From JAIQFV01 sp041494885 (GTDB lineage Bacteria > Acidobacteriota > Terriglobia > JAIQFV01): DNA of 64,000 bases. The notes below the pieces were generated by a model. It was not told the origin of the DNA and ran no database searches. It was given only the letters and a program-made list of their open reading frames with translations. Below, piece after piece: positions 18,015 through 26,496 of this stretch (within the stretch, counting starts at the first letter, position 1; each line of letters opens with the position of its first letter). The DNA lies in the NCBI GenBank assembly GCA_041494885.1, contig JBGQBO010000017.1:1-64000 (forward strand), read 5' to 3'. Both the position numbers and the translations under genes were made by a program.

Positions 18015-18046
18015 GCAGGCATGTCCGTCCCGGCGGACATGCCTGC
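18015..18046. repeat. REP-like palindrome, copy 1
   Basis: Perfect 13-bp arms GCAGGCATGTCCG / CGGACATGCCTGC around a 6-base loop TCCCGG, flanked on the left by GGGTGCC. It lies between ssb and the convergent 9-heme cytochrome gene. The second copy is at 18331-18362 in inverted orientation. The 17974-18414 gap holds no gene. Confidence 0.75.
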
Positions 18047-18330
18047 GTAGCTTAATGCCGCCCAGTCTCAGCAACCAAACCGGACGGAAGTAGAGCACTC
18101 CCGCTACGTCGTGCGTCTCTCCCCCTCACCCTCAGCGTTCCCTGCGTCCTCCAGGATGAATATTTCTTTTCCCGCGGGAAGATTCTACCTCAGGTGAACC
18201 CCCAATGGCGAAGGTGCTGGTGTGGTCCACGGATGACTTTGCCCAGACGATCCCGATAGTTTTCACCCCAGAGATCGCTGAGGACGCAGCAAGAACAAGA
18301 GGGGTCAAGTGACTTGCGCCACTTTTGATC

Positions 18331-18362
18331 GCAGGCATGTCCGACGGGGCGGACATGCCTGC
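18331..18362. repeat. REP-like palindrome, copy 2 (inverted)
   Basis: The same 13-bp arms as copy 1 with loop ACGGGG. It is followed by GGCACCC, the reverse complement of the flank of copy 1, so the two copies face each other like a BIME (paired REP unit). About 285 bp separate them, and that spacer also contains a facing pair of CTCAGCG/CGCTGAG pieces. Confidence 0.75.
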
Positions 18363-18414
18363 GGCACCCGCGCTTTTGCCAGGCCTGCTGCACTCGGGAA
18401 GGGGAGACCCGTTC

Positions 18415-19692
18415 TTATTCCGCCTTTTGGCGGCGTTCGATATCCTTGATTTTGAAGTAAAGCGTCACGATGACCGCCAGGATGATAATCAGCGACACCG
18501 CCAGACCCTTCCGTCGGAATTGATATTCCGAGAGCGCCTGCTTCCCCTTTTCCTCCGTCCGGGCACTGATGAGCAAACCCGCCTTGACATCACCTTCCAC
18601 GTTGGCGGCATTGAAGGAATGGACTTGAGTTCTCGCCTTGGTCAATTCCTGGCGCCCCTCGATCAAATCATAGGTGGGCTGACTGACCTCCATCCCTTTT
18701 TGCTCCGCTTGAGTAAGGAGGGATTCTGAGCCTGCCAAGGCGACTTTCAGCTGATTGATCCCTTTCCTCATCGATTCCGCCTGCTTGTAACCCGCATCTC
18801 CTGCCACATGGCACTGCACGCAGAGGGCTCCCTCGGCGACCCCAAGCAGATCATCGGTCGGTCTCTTGATTTCGTGGTTTCCATGACAATGGACGCAGGA
18901 AGGAAGATCCATCCTGGCAAATGCGGCTTTGTGAGGACTCTTGTCAAACAAGTCCGCAAAGATCGCGTGGCACTGACCGCAAACGTTAGCGACCGATCCA
19001 ATACCCGGAGGGGCCGCGCCGTGGTTTCCATGACATTTGTTGCAGGTCGGAGCGGAGAGGTCCCCTTTTTTGGCAAGCGCTTCATAGTGAACGCTCTTCT
19101 GGTATTCCTCCTTCTGATTTGTCTTGATATGATAGGGGGCCATGAGCTGCGCGTTGCTGTGGCACACGCCACAAGTATCCGCAACGTTCAACGGGTACAC
19201 CCGGGAGCGAGGATCGCTCACCACGCGAATTTCGTGAACCCCGTGGCAACTCACGCAGGTGGCTACATTGATGTCCCCCTCCTTCAATCTCTTTCCATGG
19301 ACGCTGGTGAAGTATTCGTTCATCTGGTCCACACGTTCCGCAGGGTTGTATTTCCTCATGAAAGCTGCATCGCTATGGCATTTTCCACACAAATGGACGA
19401 TGGCCAATCCCTTGGGAGCACCGATGAATCCCTTCGCGCGATTCATGGCGAGCTTGTTATCCATCTGGGTAGGGTCGCCTCCGTGGCAAGCGGCGCAGTC
19501 GAATCCTTTGGCCATATGGACATCGGTCGCCCACTTCTCGGACTTCACCTGGAGATTTCCTTCGAGGGCAGAATGGCAATCCAGGCATTTGTTTTGTGGG
19601 GGCTCTGCCAAGGCGGGGCTGGTCATCAAAAGGCTGAGGCCAAGCGCCCACCCGTATCCCAGCCGTGAAATCCATCTCAGTTTTGAGGTCAT
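18415..19692 (-). CDS. Nonaheme c-type cytochrome with C-terminal membrane anchor
   Basis: 425 residues from ATG 19692, one base after the cytochrome b stop. Signal peptide ends near SPALA-EPP. Nine CxxCH motifs (CLDCH, CAACH, CGKCH, CVSCH, CGVCH, CNKCH, CGQCH, CVHCH, CVQCH) cover the first 300 residues. A helical heme-free segment and a C-terminal membrane helix near residues 395-415 follow. Encoded directly after Rieske and cytochrome b, it most likely replaces cytochrome c1 as electron acceptor of a bc-type menaquinol oxidoreductase on the periplasmic side. Partner assignment is inferred from position. Confidence 0.88.
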   Translation of the reverse strand: MTSKLRWISRLGYGWALGLSLLMTSPALAEPPQNKCLDCHSALEGNLQVKSEKWATDVHMAKGFDCAACHGGDPTQMDNKLAMNRAKGFIGAPKGLAIVHLCGKCHSDAAFMRKYNPAERVDQMNEYFTSVHGKRLKEGDINVATCVSCHGVHEIRVVSDPRSRVYPLNVADTCGVCHSNAQLMAPYHIKTNQKEEYQKSVHYEALAKKGDLSAPTCNKCHGNHGAAPPGIGSVANVCGQCHAIFADLFDKSPHKAAFARMDLPSCVHCHGNHEIKRPTDDLLGVAEGALCVQCHVAGDAGYKQAESMRKGINQLKVALAGSESLLTQAEQKGMEVSQPTYDLIEGRQELTKARTQVHSFNAANVEGDVKAGLLISARTEEKGKQALSEYQFRRKGLAVSLIIILAVIVTLYFKIKDIERRQKAE

Positions 19693-19693
19693 G

Positions 19694-20791
19694 TCACACC
19701 CGGTAGCCAACGATAGTCAAGACGATGATGTAGACAACAATGAAAACACCGATGCCTGAGAACAGCCGAGTTCGCCGGTGATGCGCGGGGTCGCGATCGA
19801 GAAAGGGGACGAGCAACAGGAACAATCCGCCTAACCCGAAGGCGAGGATCCCCAGCACCTCGCCATCCATGCCCAGGATCTTTGCAGGAATAAACTTCAG
19901 TGTTTGGAACATGTAAACGAAATACCACTCGGGCCGGATACCGGCAGGCGCAGGGGCAAAGAGATCAGCTTTTTTCCCCAACTCCCAGGGCATCAGCGCT
20001 GCCAGGGCGGCCAGGACGGCAATCACCACATACCAGCCCAAGAGATCGTGCAGGAAAAAATTGGGGAAAAAGGGCACATCCTTGACCGGTCCGTGGCCGG
20101 CCTCCCCCTCTTTTTCAACCTTGATGGGCACACTCATTCCGAGCCGCTGCACCAGCAGAACATGAATGGTCAGGATCAGCGTGACCATTCCCGGCAGAAT
20201 AGCGATGTGGAATCCGTAAAATCGCGAGAGAGTCGCTCCGGTGACATCATCGCCCCCGCGCAGCAAACGGACAAGAAACCTTCCCACGAATGGAACAATG
20301 CCCGCAATCTCCGTTCCGACTTTTGTGGCAAAAAATGAAAGTTCATTCCAGGGGAGGAGATATCCCGAGAAGCCGAAAGCCAGCACGAGCGCAAAGAGCC
20401 CAAATCCCGTGACCCAGGTGAGTTCACGGGGCTTGCGATAAGCTTTCAGAAAGTAAACACTAAAGAGATGGATGAACATCGTCGCGATCATCAGGTTGGC
20501 TGACCAGCTGTGAATGGACCGGATCAGCCATCCAAAGCGAACCTCTGTCATGATGAACTGAACGCTCTCATAGGCCTCTTCGGCGCTGGGACGGTAATAC
20601 ATGGTCAGCAGGATTCCCGTCCCCACCTGAACGAAGAACAGGAAAAGAGTCATCCCTCCGAAGTAGTACCAGACCGAGTGACGATGTTGGGGGACGGCCT
20701 TCTTCGACAGGAAATGGATCAAGCTTTCCAGTTGCACCCGTTCGTCAATCCATTCGTAAAGCGTAGTTGACAGTCCTTTTCCTCTGGCCAT
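19694..20791 (-). CDS. Cytochrome b of a bc/b6f-type complex
   Basis: 365 residues, about eight membrane helices. The first half has the two heme-ligating helices (IRSIHSWSANLMIATMFIHL and FYGFHIAILPGMVTLILTIH); the second half has the quinol-site motif RPEWYFVY (PEWY). N- and C-parts are fused, as in bc1. Two ATGs exist: 20797 overlaps the Rieske stop, but AAAGG sits at correct distance only for 20791, which I chose. It operates with the Rieske protein and 9-heme cytochrome as a quinol oxidising complex in the inner membrane. Confidence 0.93.
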   Translation of the reverse strand: MARGKGLSTTLYEWIDERVQLESLIHFLSKKAVPQHRHSVWYYFGGMTLFLFFVQVGTGILLTMYYRPSAEEAYESVQFIMTEVRFGWLIRSIHSWSANLMIATMFIHLFSVYFLKAYRKPRELTWVTGFGLFALVLAFGFSGYLLPWNELSFFATKVGTEIAGIVPFVGRFLVRLLRGGDDVTGATLSRFYGFHIAILPGMVTLILTIHVLLVQRLGMSVPIKVEKEGEAGHGPVKDVPFFPNFFLHDLLGWYVVIAVLAALAALMPWELGKKADLFAPAPAGIRPEWYFVYMFQTLKFIPAKILGMDGEVLGILAFGLGGLFLLLVPFLDRDPAHHRRTRLFSGIGVFIVVYIIVLTIVGYRV

Positions 20792-20793
20792 GA

Positions 20794-21255
20794 TCATCCT
20801 TTCGAGACAACCACGTCTTCGCCGCGCAAATTGACTTTGAAGGTTTCTAACGGTCTGGGGGGAGGACCGCTGACATTTCTGCCGGAGAGGTCGTAGATTC
20901 CATTATGGCAGGCACACCAGATTTGAGAGGTTTCTTTCTTATATTGAACCGTGCATTCCAGGTGGGTACAGATCGCTGAAAAGGCCCGGAACTCGCCGTC
21001 CGGGGTGCGCACCAGGATGCCCGGTTTGCTGCCGAACTTGAAAATTTGGCCGGAGTTGCTTTTCAACTCATTCCCCTTGGCAATGACCACACTTGCGGTG
21101 GCCGGCTCACCCGTCTTGGGAGGGGTGAGATACTTCAGGACGGGATAAAATATCGCGACGATGGATGCCCCGATTGAAGTGGAGAGAAGGAAGCTGAGAA
21201 AAGAACGGCGTGGTGTTTCTATGGGAGAAGTTCCCTGCGTCGGTTGAGAGTTCAA
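20794..21255 (-). CDS. Rieske [2Fe-2S] protein of the bc complex
   Basis: 153 residues. One N-terminal membrane anchor (FLSFLLSTSIGASIVAIFYP) is followed by a Rieske domain with the two cluster motifs CTHLEC and CACHNG and a final PPRPLETF. I use TTG 21255 because GGAGG lies six bases upstream and the protein starts LNSQPTQG; the open frame beyond that crosses a repeat element. Its stop overlaps the first possible ATG of cytochrome b. Confidence 0.93.
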   Translation of the reverse strand: MNSQPTQGTSPIETPRRSFLSFLLSTSIGASIVAIFYPVLKYLTPPKTGEPATASVVIAKGNELKSNSGQIFKFGSKPGILVRTPDGEFRAFSAICTHLECTVQYKKETSQIWCACHNGIYDLSGRNVSGPPPRPLETFKVNLRGEDVVVSKG

Positions 21256-21278
21256 GAAACGCCTCCAAGGTTGGGATA

Positions 21279-21526
21279 GATGCCAGGTGCCGGGTGCCAA
21301 ATTTCAGGTGCCAGGGGCTAGGTGTCTATTGCCACAGTCTATGAATAGCCACTGAGTTGTTACTTTGGAGCAGGGAACAAACCAGACGATTTCTAAACTC
21401 GCATTCCAGTTGCGTACAAGGATCATCAATTGATTGCCGCTGAAGCAAGTGCCCGTTGTTCGCTGGTGGCTGATTGCTGACAGCGTTACTCCGAAACCTG
21501 ACACCTGGCCCCCGATACCTGACATC
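21279..21526. repeat. Inverted-repeat-bounded intergenic element, copy A
   Basis: The 30-base arms at 21279-21308 and 21497-21526 match in inverted orientation at 23 of 30 positions and are built of GGTGCC/GGTGTC units (for example GATGCCAGGTGCCGGG). About 190 bp of unrelated sequence lie between. Arms of the same style bracket 30934-31189. It fills the gap between the Rieske and NapC-like genes; short frames across it look non-coding. Confidence 0.6.
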
Positions 21527-21530
21527 TCCT

Positions 21531-23030
21531 TCAAAATCCCGACAACAGGTCAGGCAACACCTTCGGGTTGGCTTCTTCAGTGGCCAGCAGATCATGACAG
21601 GTGGAGCAATCCTGGGGAATCTTCCTTCCATCGGCGCTCACATGGTTGTCGTCATGGCATCGCCAGCAACCCGGAAAATCCTGGTGTCCAATATTGTTGG
21701 GATATGTTCCCCAGAAGATCCGCATCTCGGGAAAGACGTTGGTTGAATAAACCTGTTGAAGCGCGGCAATGGACCCTTGAATCGCCTCCTGCTTCGAGGT
21801 GAAGATCTGAGGATAATGGGTACGATAGAAATTTTCAAGACCCGATTTGATTGCCTCCCGCGCCGCTTGCTGGGACCGATACTCCTTGGTCAGAATCTCC
21901 ATGGCCTGCTTCTTGATGAACGGAAGTGACGGATCCACTTTCTTCACAAGCATGACTTCGTCAATGGCGGGCCCGGGCATTTTATAGATGTGCGTGGGCC
22001 GGTTGTGGCAGTCAATGCAGTCCATGGTCCGGAGCGGTTTTTTCGACAGGTCCTCGGCAGTAAACTTTGAATCGGTCGAGGCGAAAGTGGTGACCTTTCC
22101 CTGAGGGTCAGTGAGCTGCACCCATGGAATTTGCTGACGTTGTTCGTCGCCGGGTATGTAGGTGATCTTGTTCTGGCTGTACATGTGCCACCAGTGAATG
22201 CCCCCCGCATTCCCGCTTTCGAGATGTCCTCCACCGACCTTCATAACAAGGATCGTCTTCAGGGGAGAATTCTTTTCGTCATCCGAAAACTTGGTCTTTA
22301 CAAGAATGCGATTGCCAATGAATTTCTCGGGCCAGTGGCATTGTTCGCAGGTTTCCCGGGACGGACGCAGGTTTTCAATGGGAGTCGGGATAGGGCGGGG
22401 GAACTTGTTAAAAGTCACGGCGTACACCTGGTACGAGCCTGAAAGCTTCGATTTCACAAACCATGAAGCGCCCGGACCAATATGGCAGTTAACGCACTCG
22501 ACGCGCGAGTGAGGTGACCTCTCATAGGCGGTGAATTCCGGGGTCATCACGGTATGGCAGGTCTGGCCGCAAAACTCCGAAGAGTCCATGTGCTGCACAC
22601 CCTTGTAACTGACGATCGCGAGGATGAGGATGTTTGCCAGCGTAATGAACCCGAACACCGAAATGACGTGCCGCACGCGGGCGTCATTGAAATCAAGTCG
22701 AGGAAAACGTTCGCCCTCCGCTTCTCCGTCCGCCATGCGCCGGCGTTTCTTTTTTTGTGACTGGTGGATTCCCAGGGGGATCATCAAGAGACCTGCCACA
22801 AAAATGCTGGGCAGAACGACGAAGGCGATGATCCCCGCATAGGGGTTGTGGAAGTAACCGATGGCATCCAGCAGGAACATCATAATGATGAAGACTGCGG
22901 TGACGGTGCAGGTGACCGCGCCCCACAGGCTCAACCAATGATTTCCTATCGTGAGAATAAAATGCAGGATGCCGAACCAGATTTTATGCAATAACGAGGA
23001 ATCGGGATCGGGTGGATTTATGCTTACCAT
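21531..23030 (-). CDS. NapC/NirT-like membrane multiheme cytochrome c
   Basis: 499 residues. Two to three membrane helices lie in the first 150 residues (GAVTCTVTAVFIIMMFLLDA, GIIAFVVLPSIFVAGLLMIP, VISVFGFITLANILILAIVS). A periplasmic domain with an irregular first site FCGQTCH (CX3CH) and five CxxCH sites (CVNCH, CEQCH, CIDCH, CWRCH, CSTCH) follows. The early part SPHSRVECVNCHIGPGASWF is typical of NapC/NirT-type quinol dehydrogenases. It probably passes electrons from menaquinol to periplasmic carriers, as ImcH does in Geobacter. It is first in line before the Rieske-b-c genes; 596 bp upstream separate it from the HybB-like gene. Confidence 0.88.
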   Translation of the reverse strand: MVSINPPDPDSSLLHKIWFGILHFILTIGNHWLSLWGAVTCTVTAVFIIMMFLLDAIGYFHNPYAGIIAFVVLPSIFVAGLLMIPLGIHQSQKKKRRRMADGEAEGERFPRLDFNDARVRHVISVFGFITLANILILAIVSYKGVQHMDSSEFCGQTCHTVMTPEFTAYERSPHSRVECVNCHIGPGASWFVKSKLSGSYQVYAVTFNKFPRPIPTPIENLRPSRETCEQCHWPEKFIGNRILVKTKFSDDEKNSPLKTILVMKVGGGHLESGNAGGIHWWHMYSQNKITYIPGDEQRQQIPWVQLTDPQGKVTTFASTDSKFTAEDLSKKPLRTMDCIDCHNRPTHIYKMPGPAIDEVMLVKKVDPSLPFIKKQAMEILTKEYRSQQAAREAIKSGLENFYRTHYPQIFTSKQEAIQGSIAALQQVYSTNVFPEMRIFWGTYPNNIGHQDFPGCWRCHDDNHVSADGRKIPQDCSTCHDLLATEEANPKVLPDLLSGF

Positions 23031-23210
23031 GGGCTTGTGAAGACCCTTCTTTTATGAATGAATGAAACATCTACCGTCATGCCTTGCCACAAAAATCACC
23101 GGACCGTTTATTCGGCGCGTAGAGGAAAGCGATTCAAACGCTGCCACCGGTCGATTCAGTGTTGTAGTTGCAGATCGAAGCTTTTGTGAGAAGCCACAGG
23201 CTTGAACAAC

Positions 23211-23226
23211 AGCAATCGGGACACCA
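23211..23226 (-). promoter_or_regulatory. Candidate sigma54 (-24/-12) promoter before the NapC-like gene
   Basis: Minus strand: TGGTGT, five bases, TTGCT. The invariant GG and GC have the required 12-base offset and the -12 box is perfect; the -24 box matches only TGG. A start near 23200 would leave a leader of about 170 nt. Two CGTTGCATC copies lie 130-150 bp upstream. Confidence 0.4.
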
Positions 23227-23330
23227 AAGCTTCCGGTGAATTCCTAAGCTCTAAGTCCTTGATCTCTTGTTGAATGATACAAACAAAATGGGCTCTGTCA
23301 AAGCCAAAAGTGTTGAATTGTCATGTTACC

Positions 23331-23352
23331 GTTGCATCAGAGCGTTGCATCC
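23331..23352. promoter_or_regulatory. Direct CGTTGCATC repeat, possible enhancer site
   Basis: CGTTGCATC occurs at 23331-23339 and 23344-23352, 13 bases apart. Related GTTGCA/TGCAAC palindromes occur upstream of the resB and mtrA genes. The spacing from the candidate -24/-12 element fits an enhancer for a sigma54 activator, for which a gene exists at 32708-34135. Confidence 0.4.
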
Positions 23353-23470
23353 CGTGGGTTAAGGTGGCGTTGAGGGGGTGAAAGATGGATGAGGACGTTA
23401 AAGCGCTGAAGAAGATGAGAACGGCTTGATCTTTATTTTTGGGGGCGTTTTCAGGGGGCGATTTTTTATT

Positions 23471-23563
23471 GGCCAGGCTCTCCTCCGTGCAGAGGGCTTA
23501 TTGGAGGTGAGCGTCCATCACCCAACGAGGAAAGAGTGACGATACTCGGTGTGGAGCCTGGCC
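23471..23563. repeat. Inverted repeat GGCCAGGCTC / GAGCCTGGCC
   Basis: Perfect 10-bp arms at 23471-23480 and 23554-23563, 73 bp apart, downstream of the HybB-like gene. No T-run follows on either strand, so an ordinary terminator is unlikely. Otherwise the gap 23031-23626 contains only the regulatory candidates listed. Confidence 0.4.
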
Positions 23564-23626
23564 AAACTCATGTTGTTTCTAGAACGGGTCTCTTCGCGTC
23601 TCCAGTCTTCGGTTTATAAGGATGGA

Positions 23627-24844
23627 TTAGCGACGCGACCGGGCATAGCTGGGGCGATTGGCAAACGATCGACTTGTGTCCGCGTTGAGAGCCGGAACTT
23701 CCGCAGTGGTGATCGCTTCCTCCTTGGATTCGGCAAAGATGGGGAAGAACCGGGCCGCTTGAGTGAAGATGACGAAGCCGAGCGATACGATCATCACCGT
23801 CACCATGATTTCCAGGAAGCTGGGGAAGTAGGTGGTCCGGGATCCGCGTGTCATTCCGGTAATGGAGACATTCAATCGATTCATCACAAATCCGAGGAGC
23901 ACCAGGACCGCCGAGGCAAACAGTCCAAAATTGTGATAACGGACTTTACGGAACATCAGCAACACCATGGGCATGACGATCCCCATGGTGATCTCGATCC
24001 AATACAGAAACGCCTCTTGTGTGGGTTGAAACAGGTAACCCCAGACATGACGGTATTGGAGATCCTGCGCTTTCAGGACGAGCAGCACGGCGAGCACGAC
24101 GACCGCGATCTTTCCAAGGTCCGCGAGCAGATCCATTTCCAATTTCTTCTTGAATGCCCGGTTGCTGAGGTAAGACTCAACGATGGTCATGCACAATCCT
24201 ACGGCTACTGCGGACACAAAGAAGAAAATGGGCAGGAGGGGGGAATACCACAAAGGATGAAGCTTATTGGGCATGATCAAGTAGAGCGAGCCCAGGGAGG
24301 ACTGGTGCAAGGTGGAGAGAATGACTCCCAGAATTACCAGGGGAATGGAGATTCTGTGGATAACTTTAAGAGGTCCCTCCAGCTTGAATTTCTCGAAAAC
24401 AATGGGACTGAACTCGAGCGCCAGGACCGTCGTGTAGAGCATGACGCACCACGCCACTTCGAACATGACCGAATGCGGGTTCCACATGACAAGAGCGTGC
24501 CAGATCCGGTAGGGTCGTCCAAGATCCACGAGTAAGGCGGTAATGACCAGCAAGTATCCCAGAAAGGCGGTCAGAATAGTGGGGCGAATAATGGGGCGAA
24601 AGCGTTCCACGTTGAAGATGTAGACGGCCGCGCAGATGGTGAAGCCCCCGGCTGCCAGGCCTACCCCACAGAGGAGATCAAAGCCGATCCACAACCCCCA
24701 GGGGAAGAGGTCGGTCATGTGGGTTGAAGCTCCCAGGCCGCGGGTATACCTTACAAAGAGGGCATAAACTCCCAGGACCATGAAGACGGCAACGACCGCC
24801 CTCCAAAAGGTGATCCTTGGAATTCGAAAGCGACTGAGATTCAT
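23627..24844 (-). CDS. HybB/NrfD-family integral membrane subunit
   Basis: 405 residues and about ten membrane helices. The stretch ILSTLHQSSLGSLYLIMPNK is a hallmark of HybB-type quinone-linked subunits, and TDLFPWGLWIGFDLLCGVGLAAGG fits the NrfD superfamily. It would exchange electrons between quinone and the four-cluster ferredoxin encoded just upstream (24931-25683). No catalytic molybdopterin or hydrogenase subunit is nearby, so the electron donor or acceptor is unknown; a link to multiheme cytochromes, as in some Geobacter Cbc complexes, is my inference. Confidence 0.88.
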   Translation of the reverse strand: MNLSRFRIPRITFWRAVVAVFMVLGVYALFVRYTRGLGASTHMTDLFPWGLWIGFDLLCGVGLAAGGFTICAAVYIFNVERFRPIIRPTILTAFLGYLLVITALLVDLGRPYRIWHALVMWNPHSVMFEVAWCVMLYTTVLALEFSPIVFEKFKLEGPLKVIHRISIPLVILGVILSTLHQSSLGSLYLIMPNKLHPLWYSPLLPIFFFVSAVAVGLCMTIVESYLSNRAFKKKLEMDLLADLGKIAVVVLAVLLVLKAQDLQYRHVWGYLFQPTQEAFLYWIEITMGIVMPMVLLMFRKVRYHNFGLFASAVLVLLGFVMNRLNVSITGMTRGSRTTYFPSFLEIMVTVMIVSLGFVIFTQAARFFPIFAESKEEAITTAEVPALNADTSRSFANRPSYARSRR

Positions 24845-24930
24845 GTTCGTTTCCTTTCGTCCAAGATCGGATTAGGGTCGGTGGCTTGAAACCTCTTTCC
24901 TCTTTTCATCCGCCGACTCCGAGCGTGCCA

Positions 24931-25683
24931 TTAATGCTTCTCATCCCTGCTTTTCGCTTGAGCCTCTTCTTTTTTCACTTCCTCCCGGCGGCTGGTGATC
25001 CACCAAATTCCAAAAAGCAGGGTGCCGCCGACCCCGACAAAATTCGGAATCTTCGAGAGGACGTTCCAGGTCAGCATGGGATATGGTTCCTTCAATAGAT
25101 CCGTTCGGAATCCAAGTTTTTCAAAGGGGACGTCCGTAATGAACAGAACGCCGGTGCCTCCCACCTCCGAAAAGCCATAAACCTGGTTGACGTACTTTCC
25201 GGGTTCCTGCCGAATCCGGTCCTGCGCTTCATGGATGAGGTCGTCCCGCTCGCCGAAAGTCGTGGCGCCAACGGGGCACGCCTCGGCACACGCGGTTGAC
25301 AGTCCCTGAGCGACCCGGTCTTTACACATGATGCACTTCCGCACCCGGGGAAACGCACTGGACCATTCGTAACGCGGCACCTGGAACGGGCAGGCCGCCA
25401 TGCAGTAGCGGCATCCCATGCACTTGGATTCGTCATACACGACCGGGCCATAGTTCGTTTTTTGCAGCGCTCCGACCGGACAAACCGAGACGCAGGTCGG
25501 ATTCTGACAATGCATGCACATCTTGCGGACGAATCGATCACCTCGCTCCATCACCTTCGTGTAGGTCGTGGCGGTCAGATCGGTGTCGTTATTCTCCGGC
25601 AGTTTGTTCTGCGCCTTGCACGCCGCCTCGCAAGATCGGCAGCCAATGCATTTAGTGATGTCGATGAGGAGTCCCTTTGACAT
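24931..25683 (-). CDS. Four-cluster [4Fe-4S] ferredoxin-like subunit (HybA/NrfC type)
   Basis: 250 residues. Cysteine sets: CIGCRSCEAAC, CMHCQNPTCVSVCP, CMGCRYCMAACP and CIMCKDRVAQG...ACAEACP, giving four cubane clusters. A C-terminal membrane helix (FVGVGGTLLFGIWWIT) anchors it. This is the partner type of NrfD/HybB membrane proteins, and the next gene downstream is exactly that. No Tat signal is obvious at the N-terminus (MSKGLLIDITKC), which suggests a cytoplasmic face unless another subunit carries it across. Confidence 0.9.
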   Translation of the reverse strand: MSKGLLIDITKCIGCRSCEAACKAQNKLPENNDTDLTATTYTKVMERGDRFVRKMCMHCQNPTCVSVCPVGALQKTNYGPVVYDESKCMGCRYCMAACPFQVPRYEWSSAFPRVRKCIMCKDRVAQGLSTACAEACPVGATTFGERDDLIHEAQDRIRQEPGKYVNQVYGFSEVGGTGVLFITDVPFEKLGFRTDLLKEPYPMLTWNVLSKIPNFVGVGGTLLFGIWWITSRREEVKKEEAQAKSRDEKH

Positions 25684-25684
25684 G

Positions 25685-26416
25685 TTAAGAAACCTCCGAT
25701 ACGAGTTCGCTGCGTTCCAGATCCAGGGTGAAGAAGGACTTCGAGAATTCGTTCAACACCTGGGGCTCGCAGTGTGCCGCCCACGGGCGGCCCAGCGAGA
25801 ATTCCTTCGCCGAAAGCGCAGGATGGACGTCCTTTGTGTCGGCGATGAATTTCTTGAGGCGGGTCAGCTCGTGCAGCTCCCACTGCACCGCGTCCTCCCC
25901 TGACAAGAGCTCGCAAATGTTCTGGGAGACATTCTCTGGCTTTATTTCGCATACCCAACCGCTTTCAAACGGACTGGAATGAAGCGATGTCGGGACTGCC
26001 GCCAGGTCTGTGTTGATATGCGTCACAATGCCATCGCTCGGCGCCGGGAGAAAGAGTTTGCGTTCACCGACACGAACCATGAAGATGGCATCTCCCTGCC
26101 GGACCAATTCGCCGATCCGTGGGAATTGGATGGACTCAATGCGGCCCAGAACCTTCTGGGCAAAATCGTCCAACCCCACTCTGGCGCGGTTGGGCGAAAA
26201 GAACTTGATCCAGGTGTGCCCGCGGTGAAAAAAGAACGTGGAGGGGACGGTAATTGAGTCCGCCGGAAACGATGGAGCTTCCACAGGGTCCATTTCCACT
26301 TTCATCGCCTCGGGTGAAGGCGTGGCTGAACCCAAGCGCCGCGCTTGAACTTTTTGCACCACATAATCGATTAGGAGGAAGGCGATGATGGTCAAGACTA
26401 CGAAGATTGCAACCAT
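25685..26416 (-). CDS. Membrane-anchored GcvH-like domain protein
   Basis: 243 residues. N-terminal membrane helix (VAIFVVLTIIAFLLIDYVV), then a GcvH-like barrel: HRGHTWIKFFSPNRARVGLDDFAQ resembles the H-protein TKEHEWIRV...GITHYAQ, and LPAPSDGIVTHIN resembles the YCPVAGDVTEIN segment. The lipoyl-lysine position of GcvH appears to be replaced (VRVGERKLFLPAP), so lipoylation is doubtful. It ends one base before the ferredoxin start and is surely co-transcribed with it. Its function is unknown; membership in the ferredoxin/HybB complex is my best inference. Confidence 0.8.
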   Translation of the reverse strand: MVAIFVVLTIIAFLLIDYVVQKVQARRLGSATPSPEAMKVEMDPVEAPSFPADSITVPSTFFFHRGHTWIKFFSPNRARVGLDDFAQKVLGRIESIQFPRIGELVRQGDAIFMVRVGERKLFLPAPSDGIVTHINTDLAAVPTSLHSSPFESGWVCEIKPENVSQNICELLSGEDAVQWELHELTRLKKFIADTKDVHPALSAKEFSLGRPWAAHCEPQVLNEFSKSFFTLDLERSELVSEVS

Positions 26417-26496
26417 GGGTTTATCCTTTCTAATTTAACCTCTGGACATCCCGTTGGTTCTGAAAATCTCGGGCAGAGGGCTGAAACATTCCCTGA

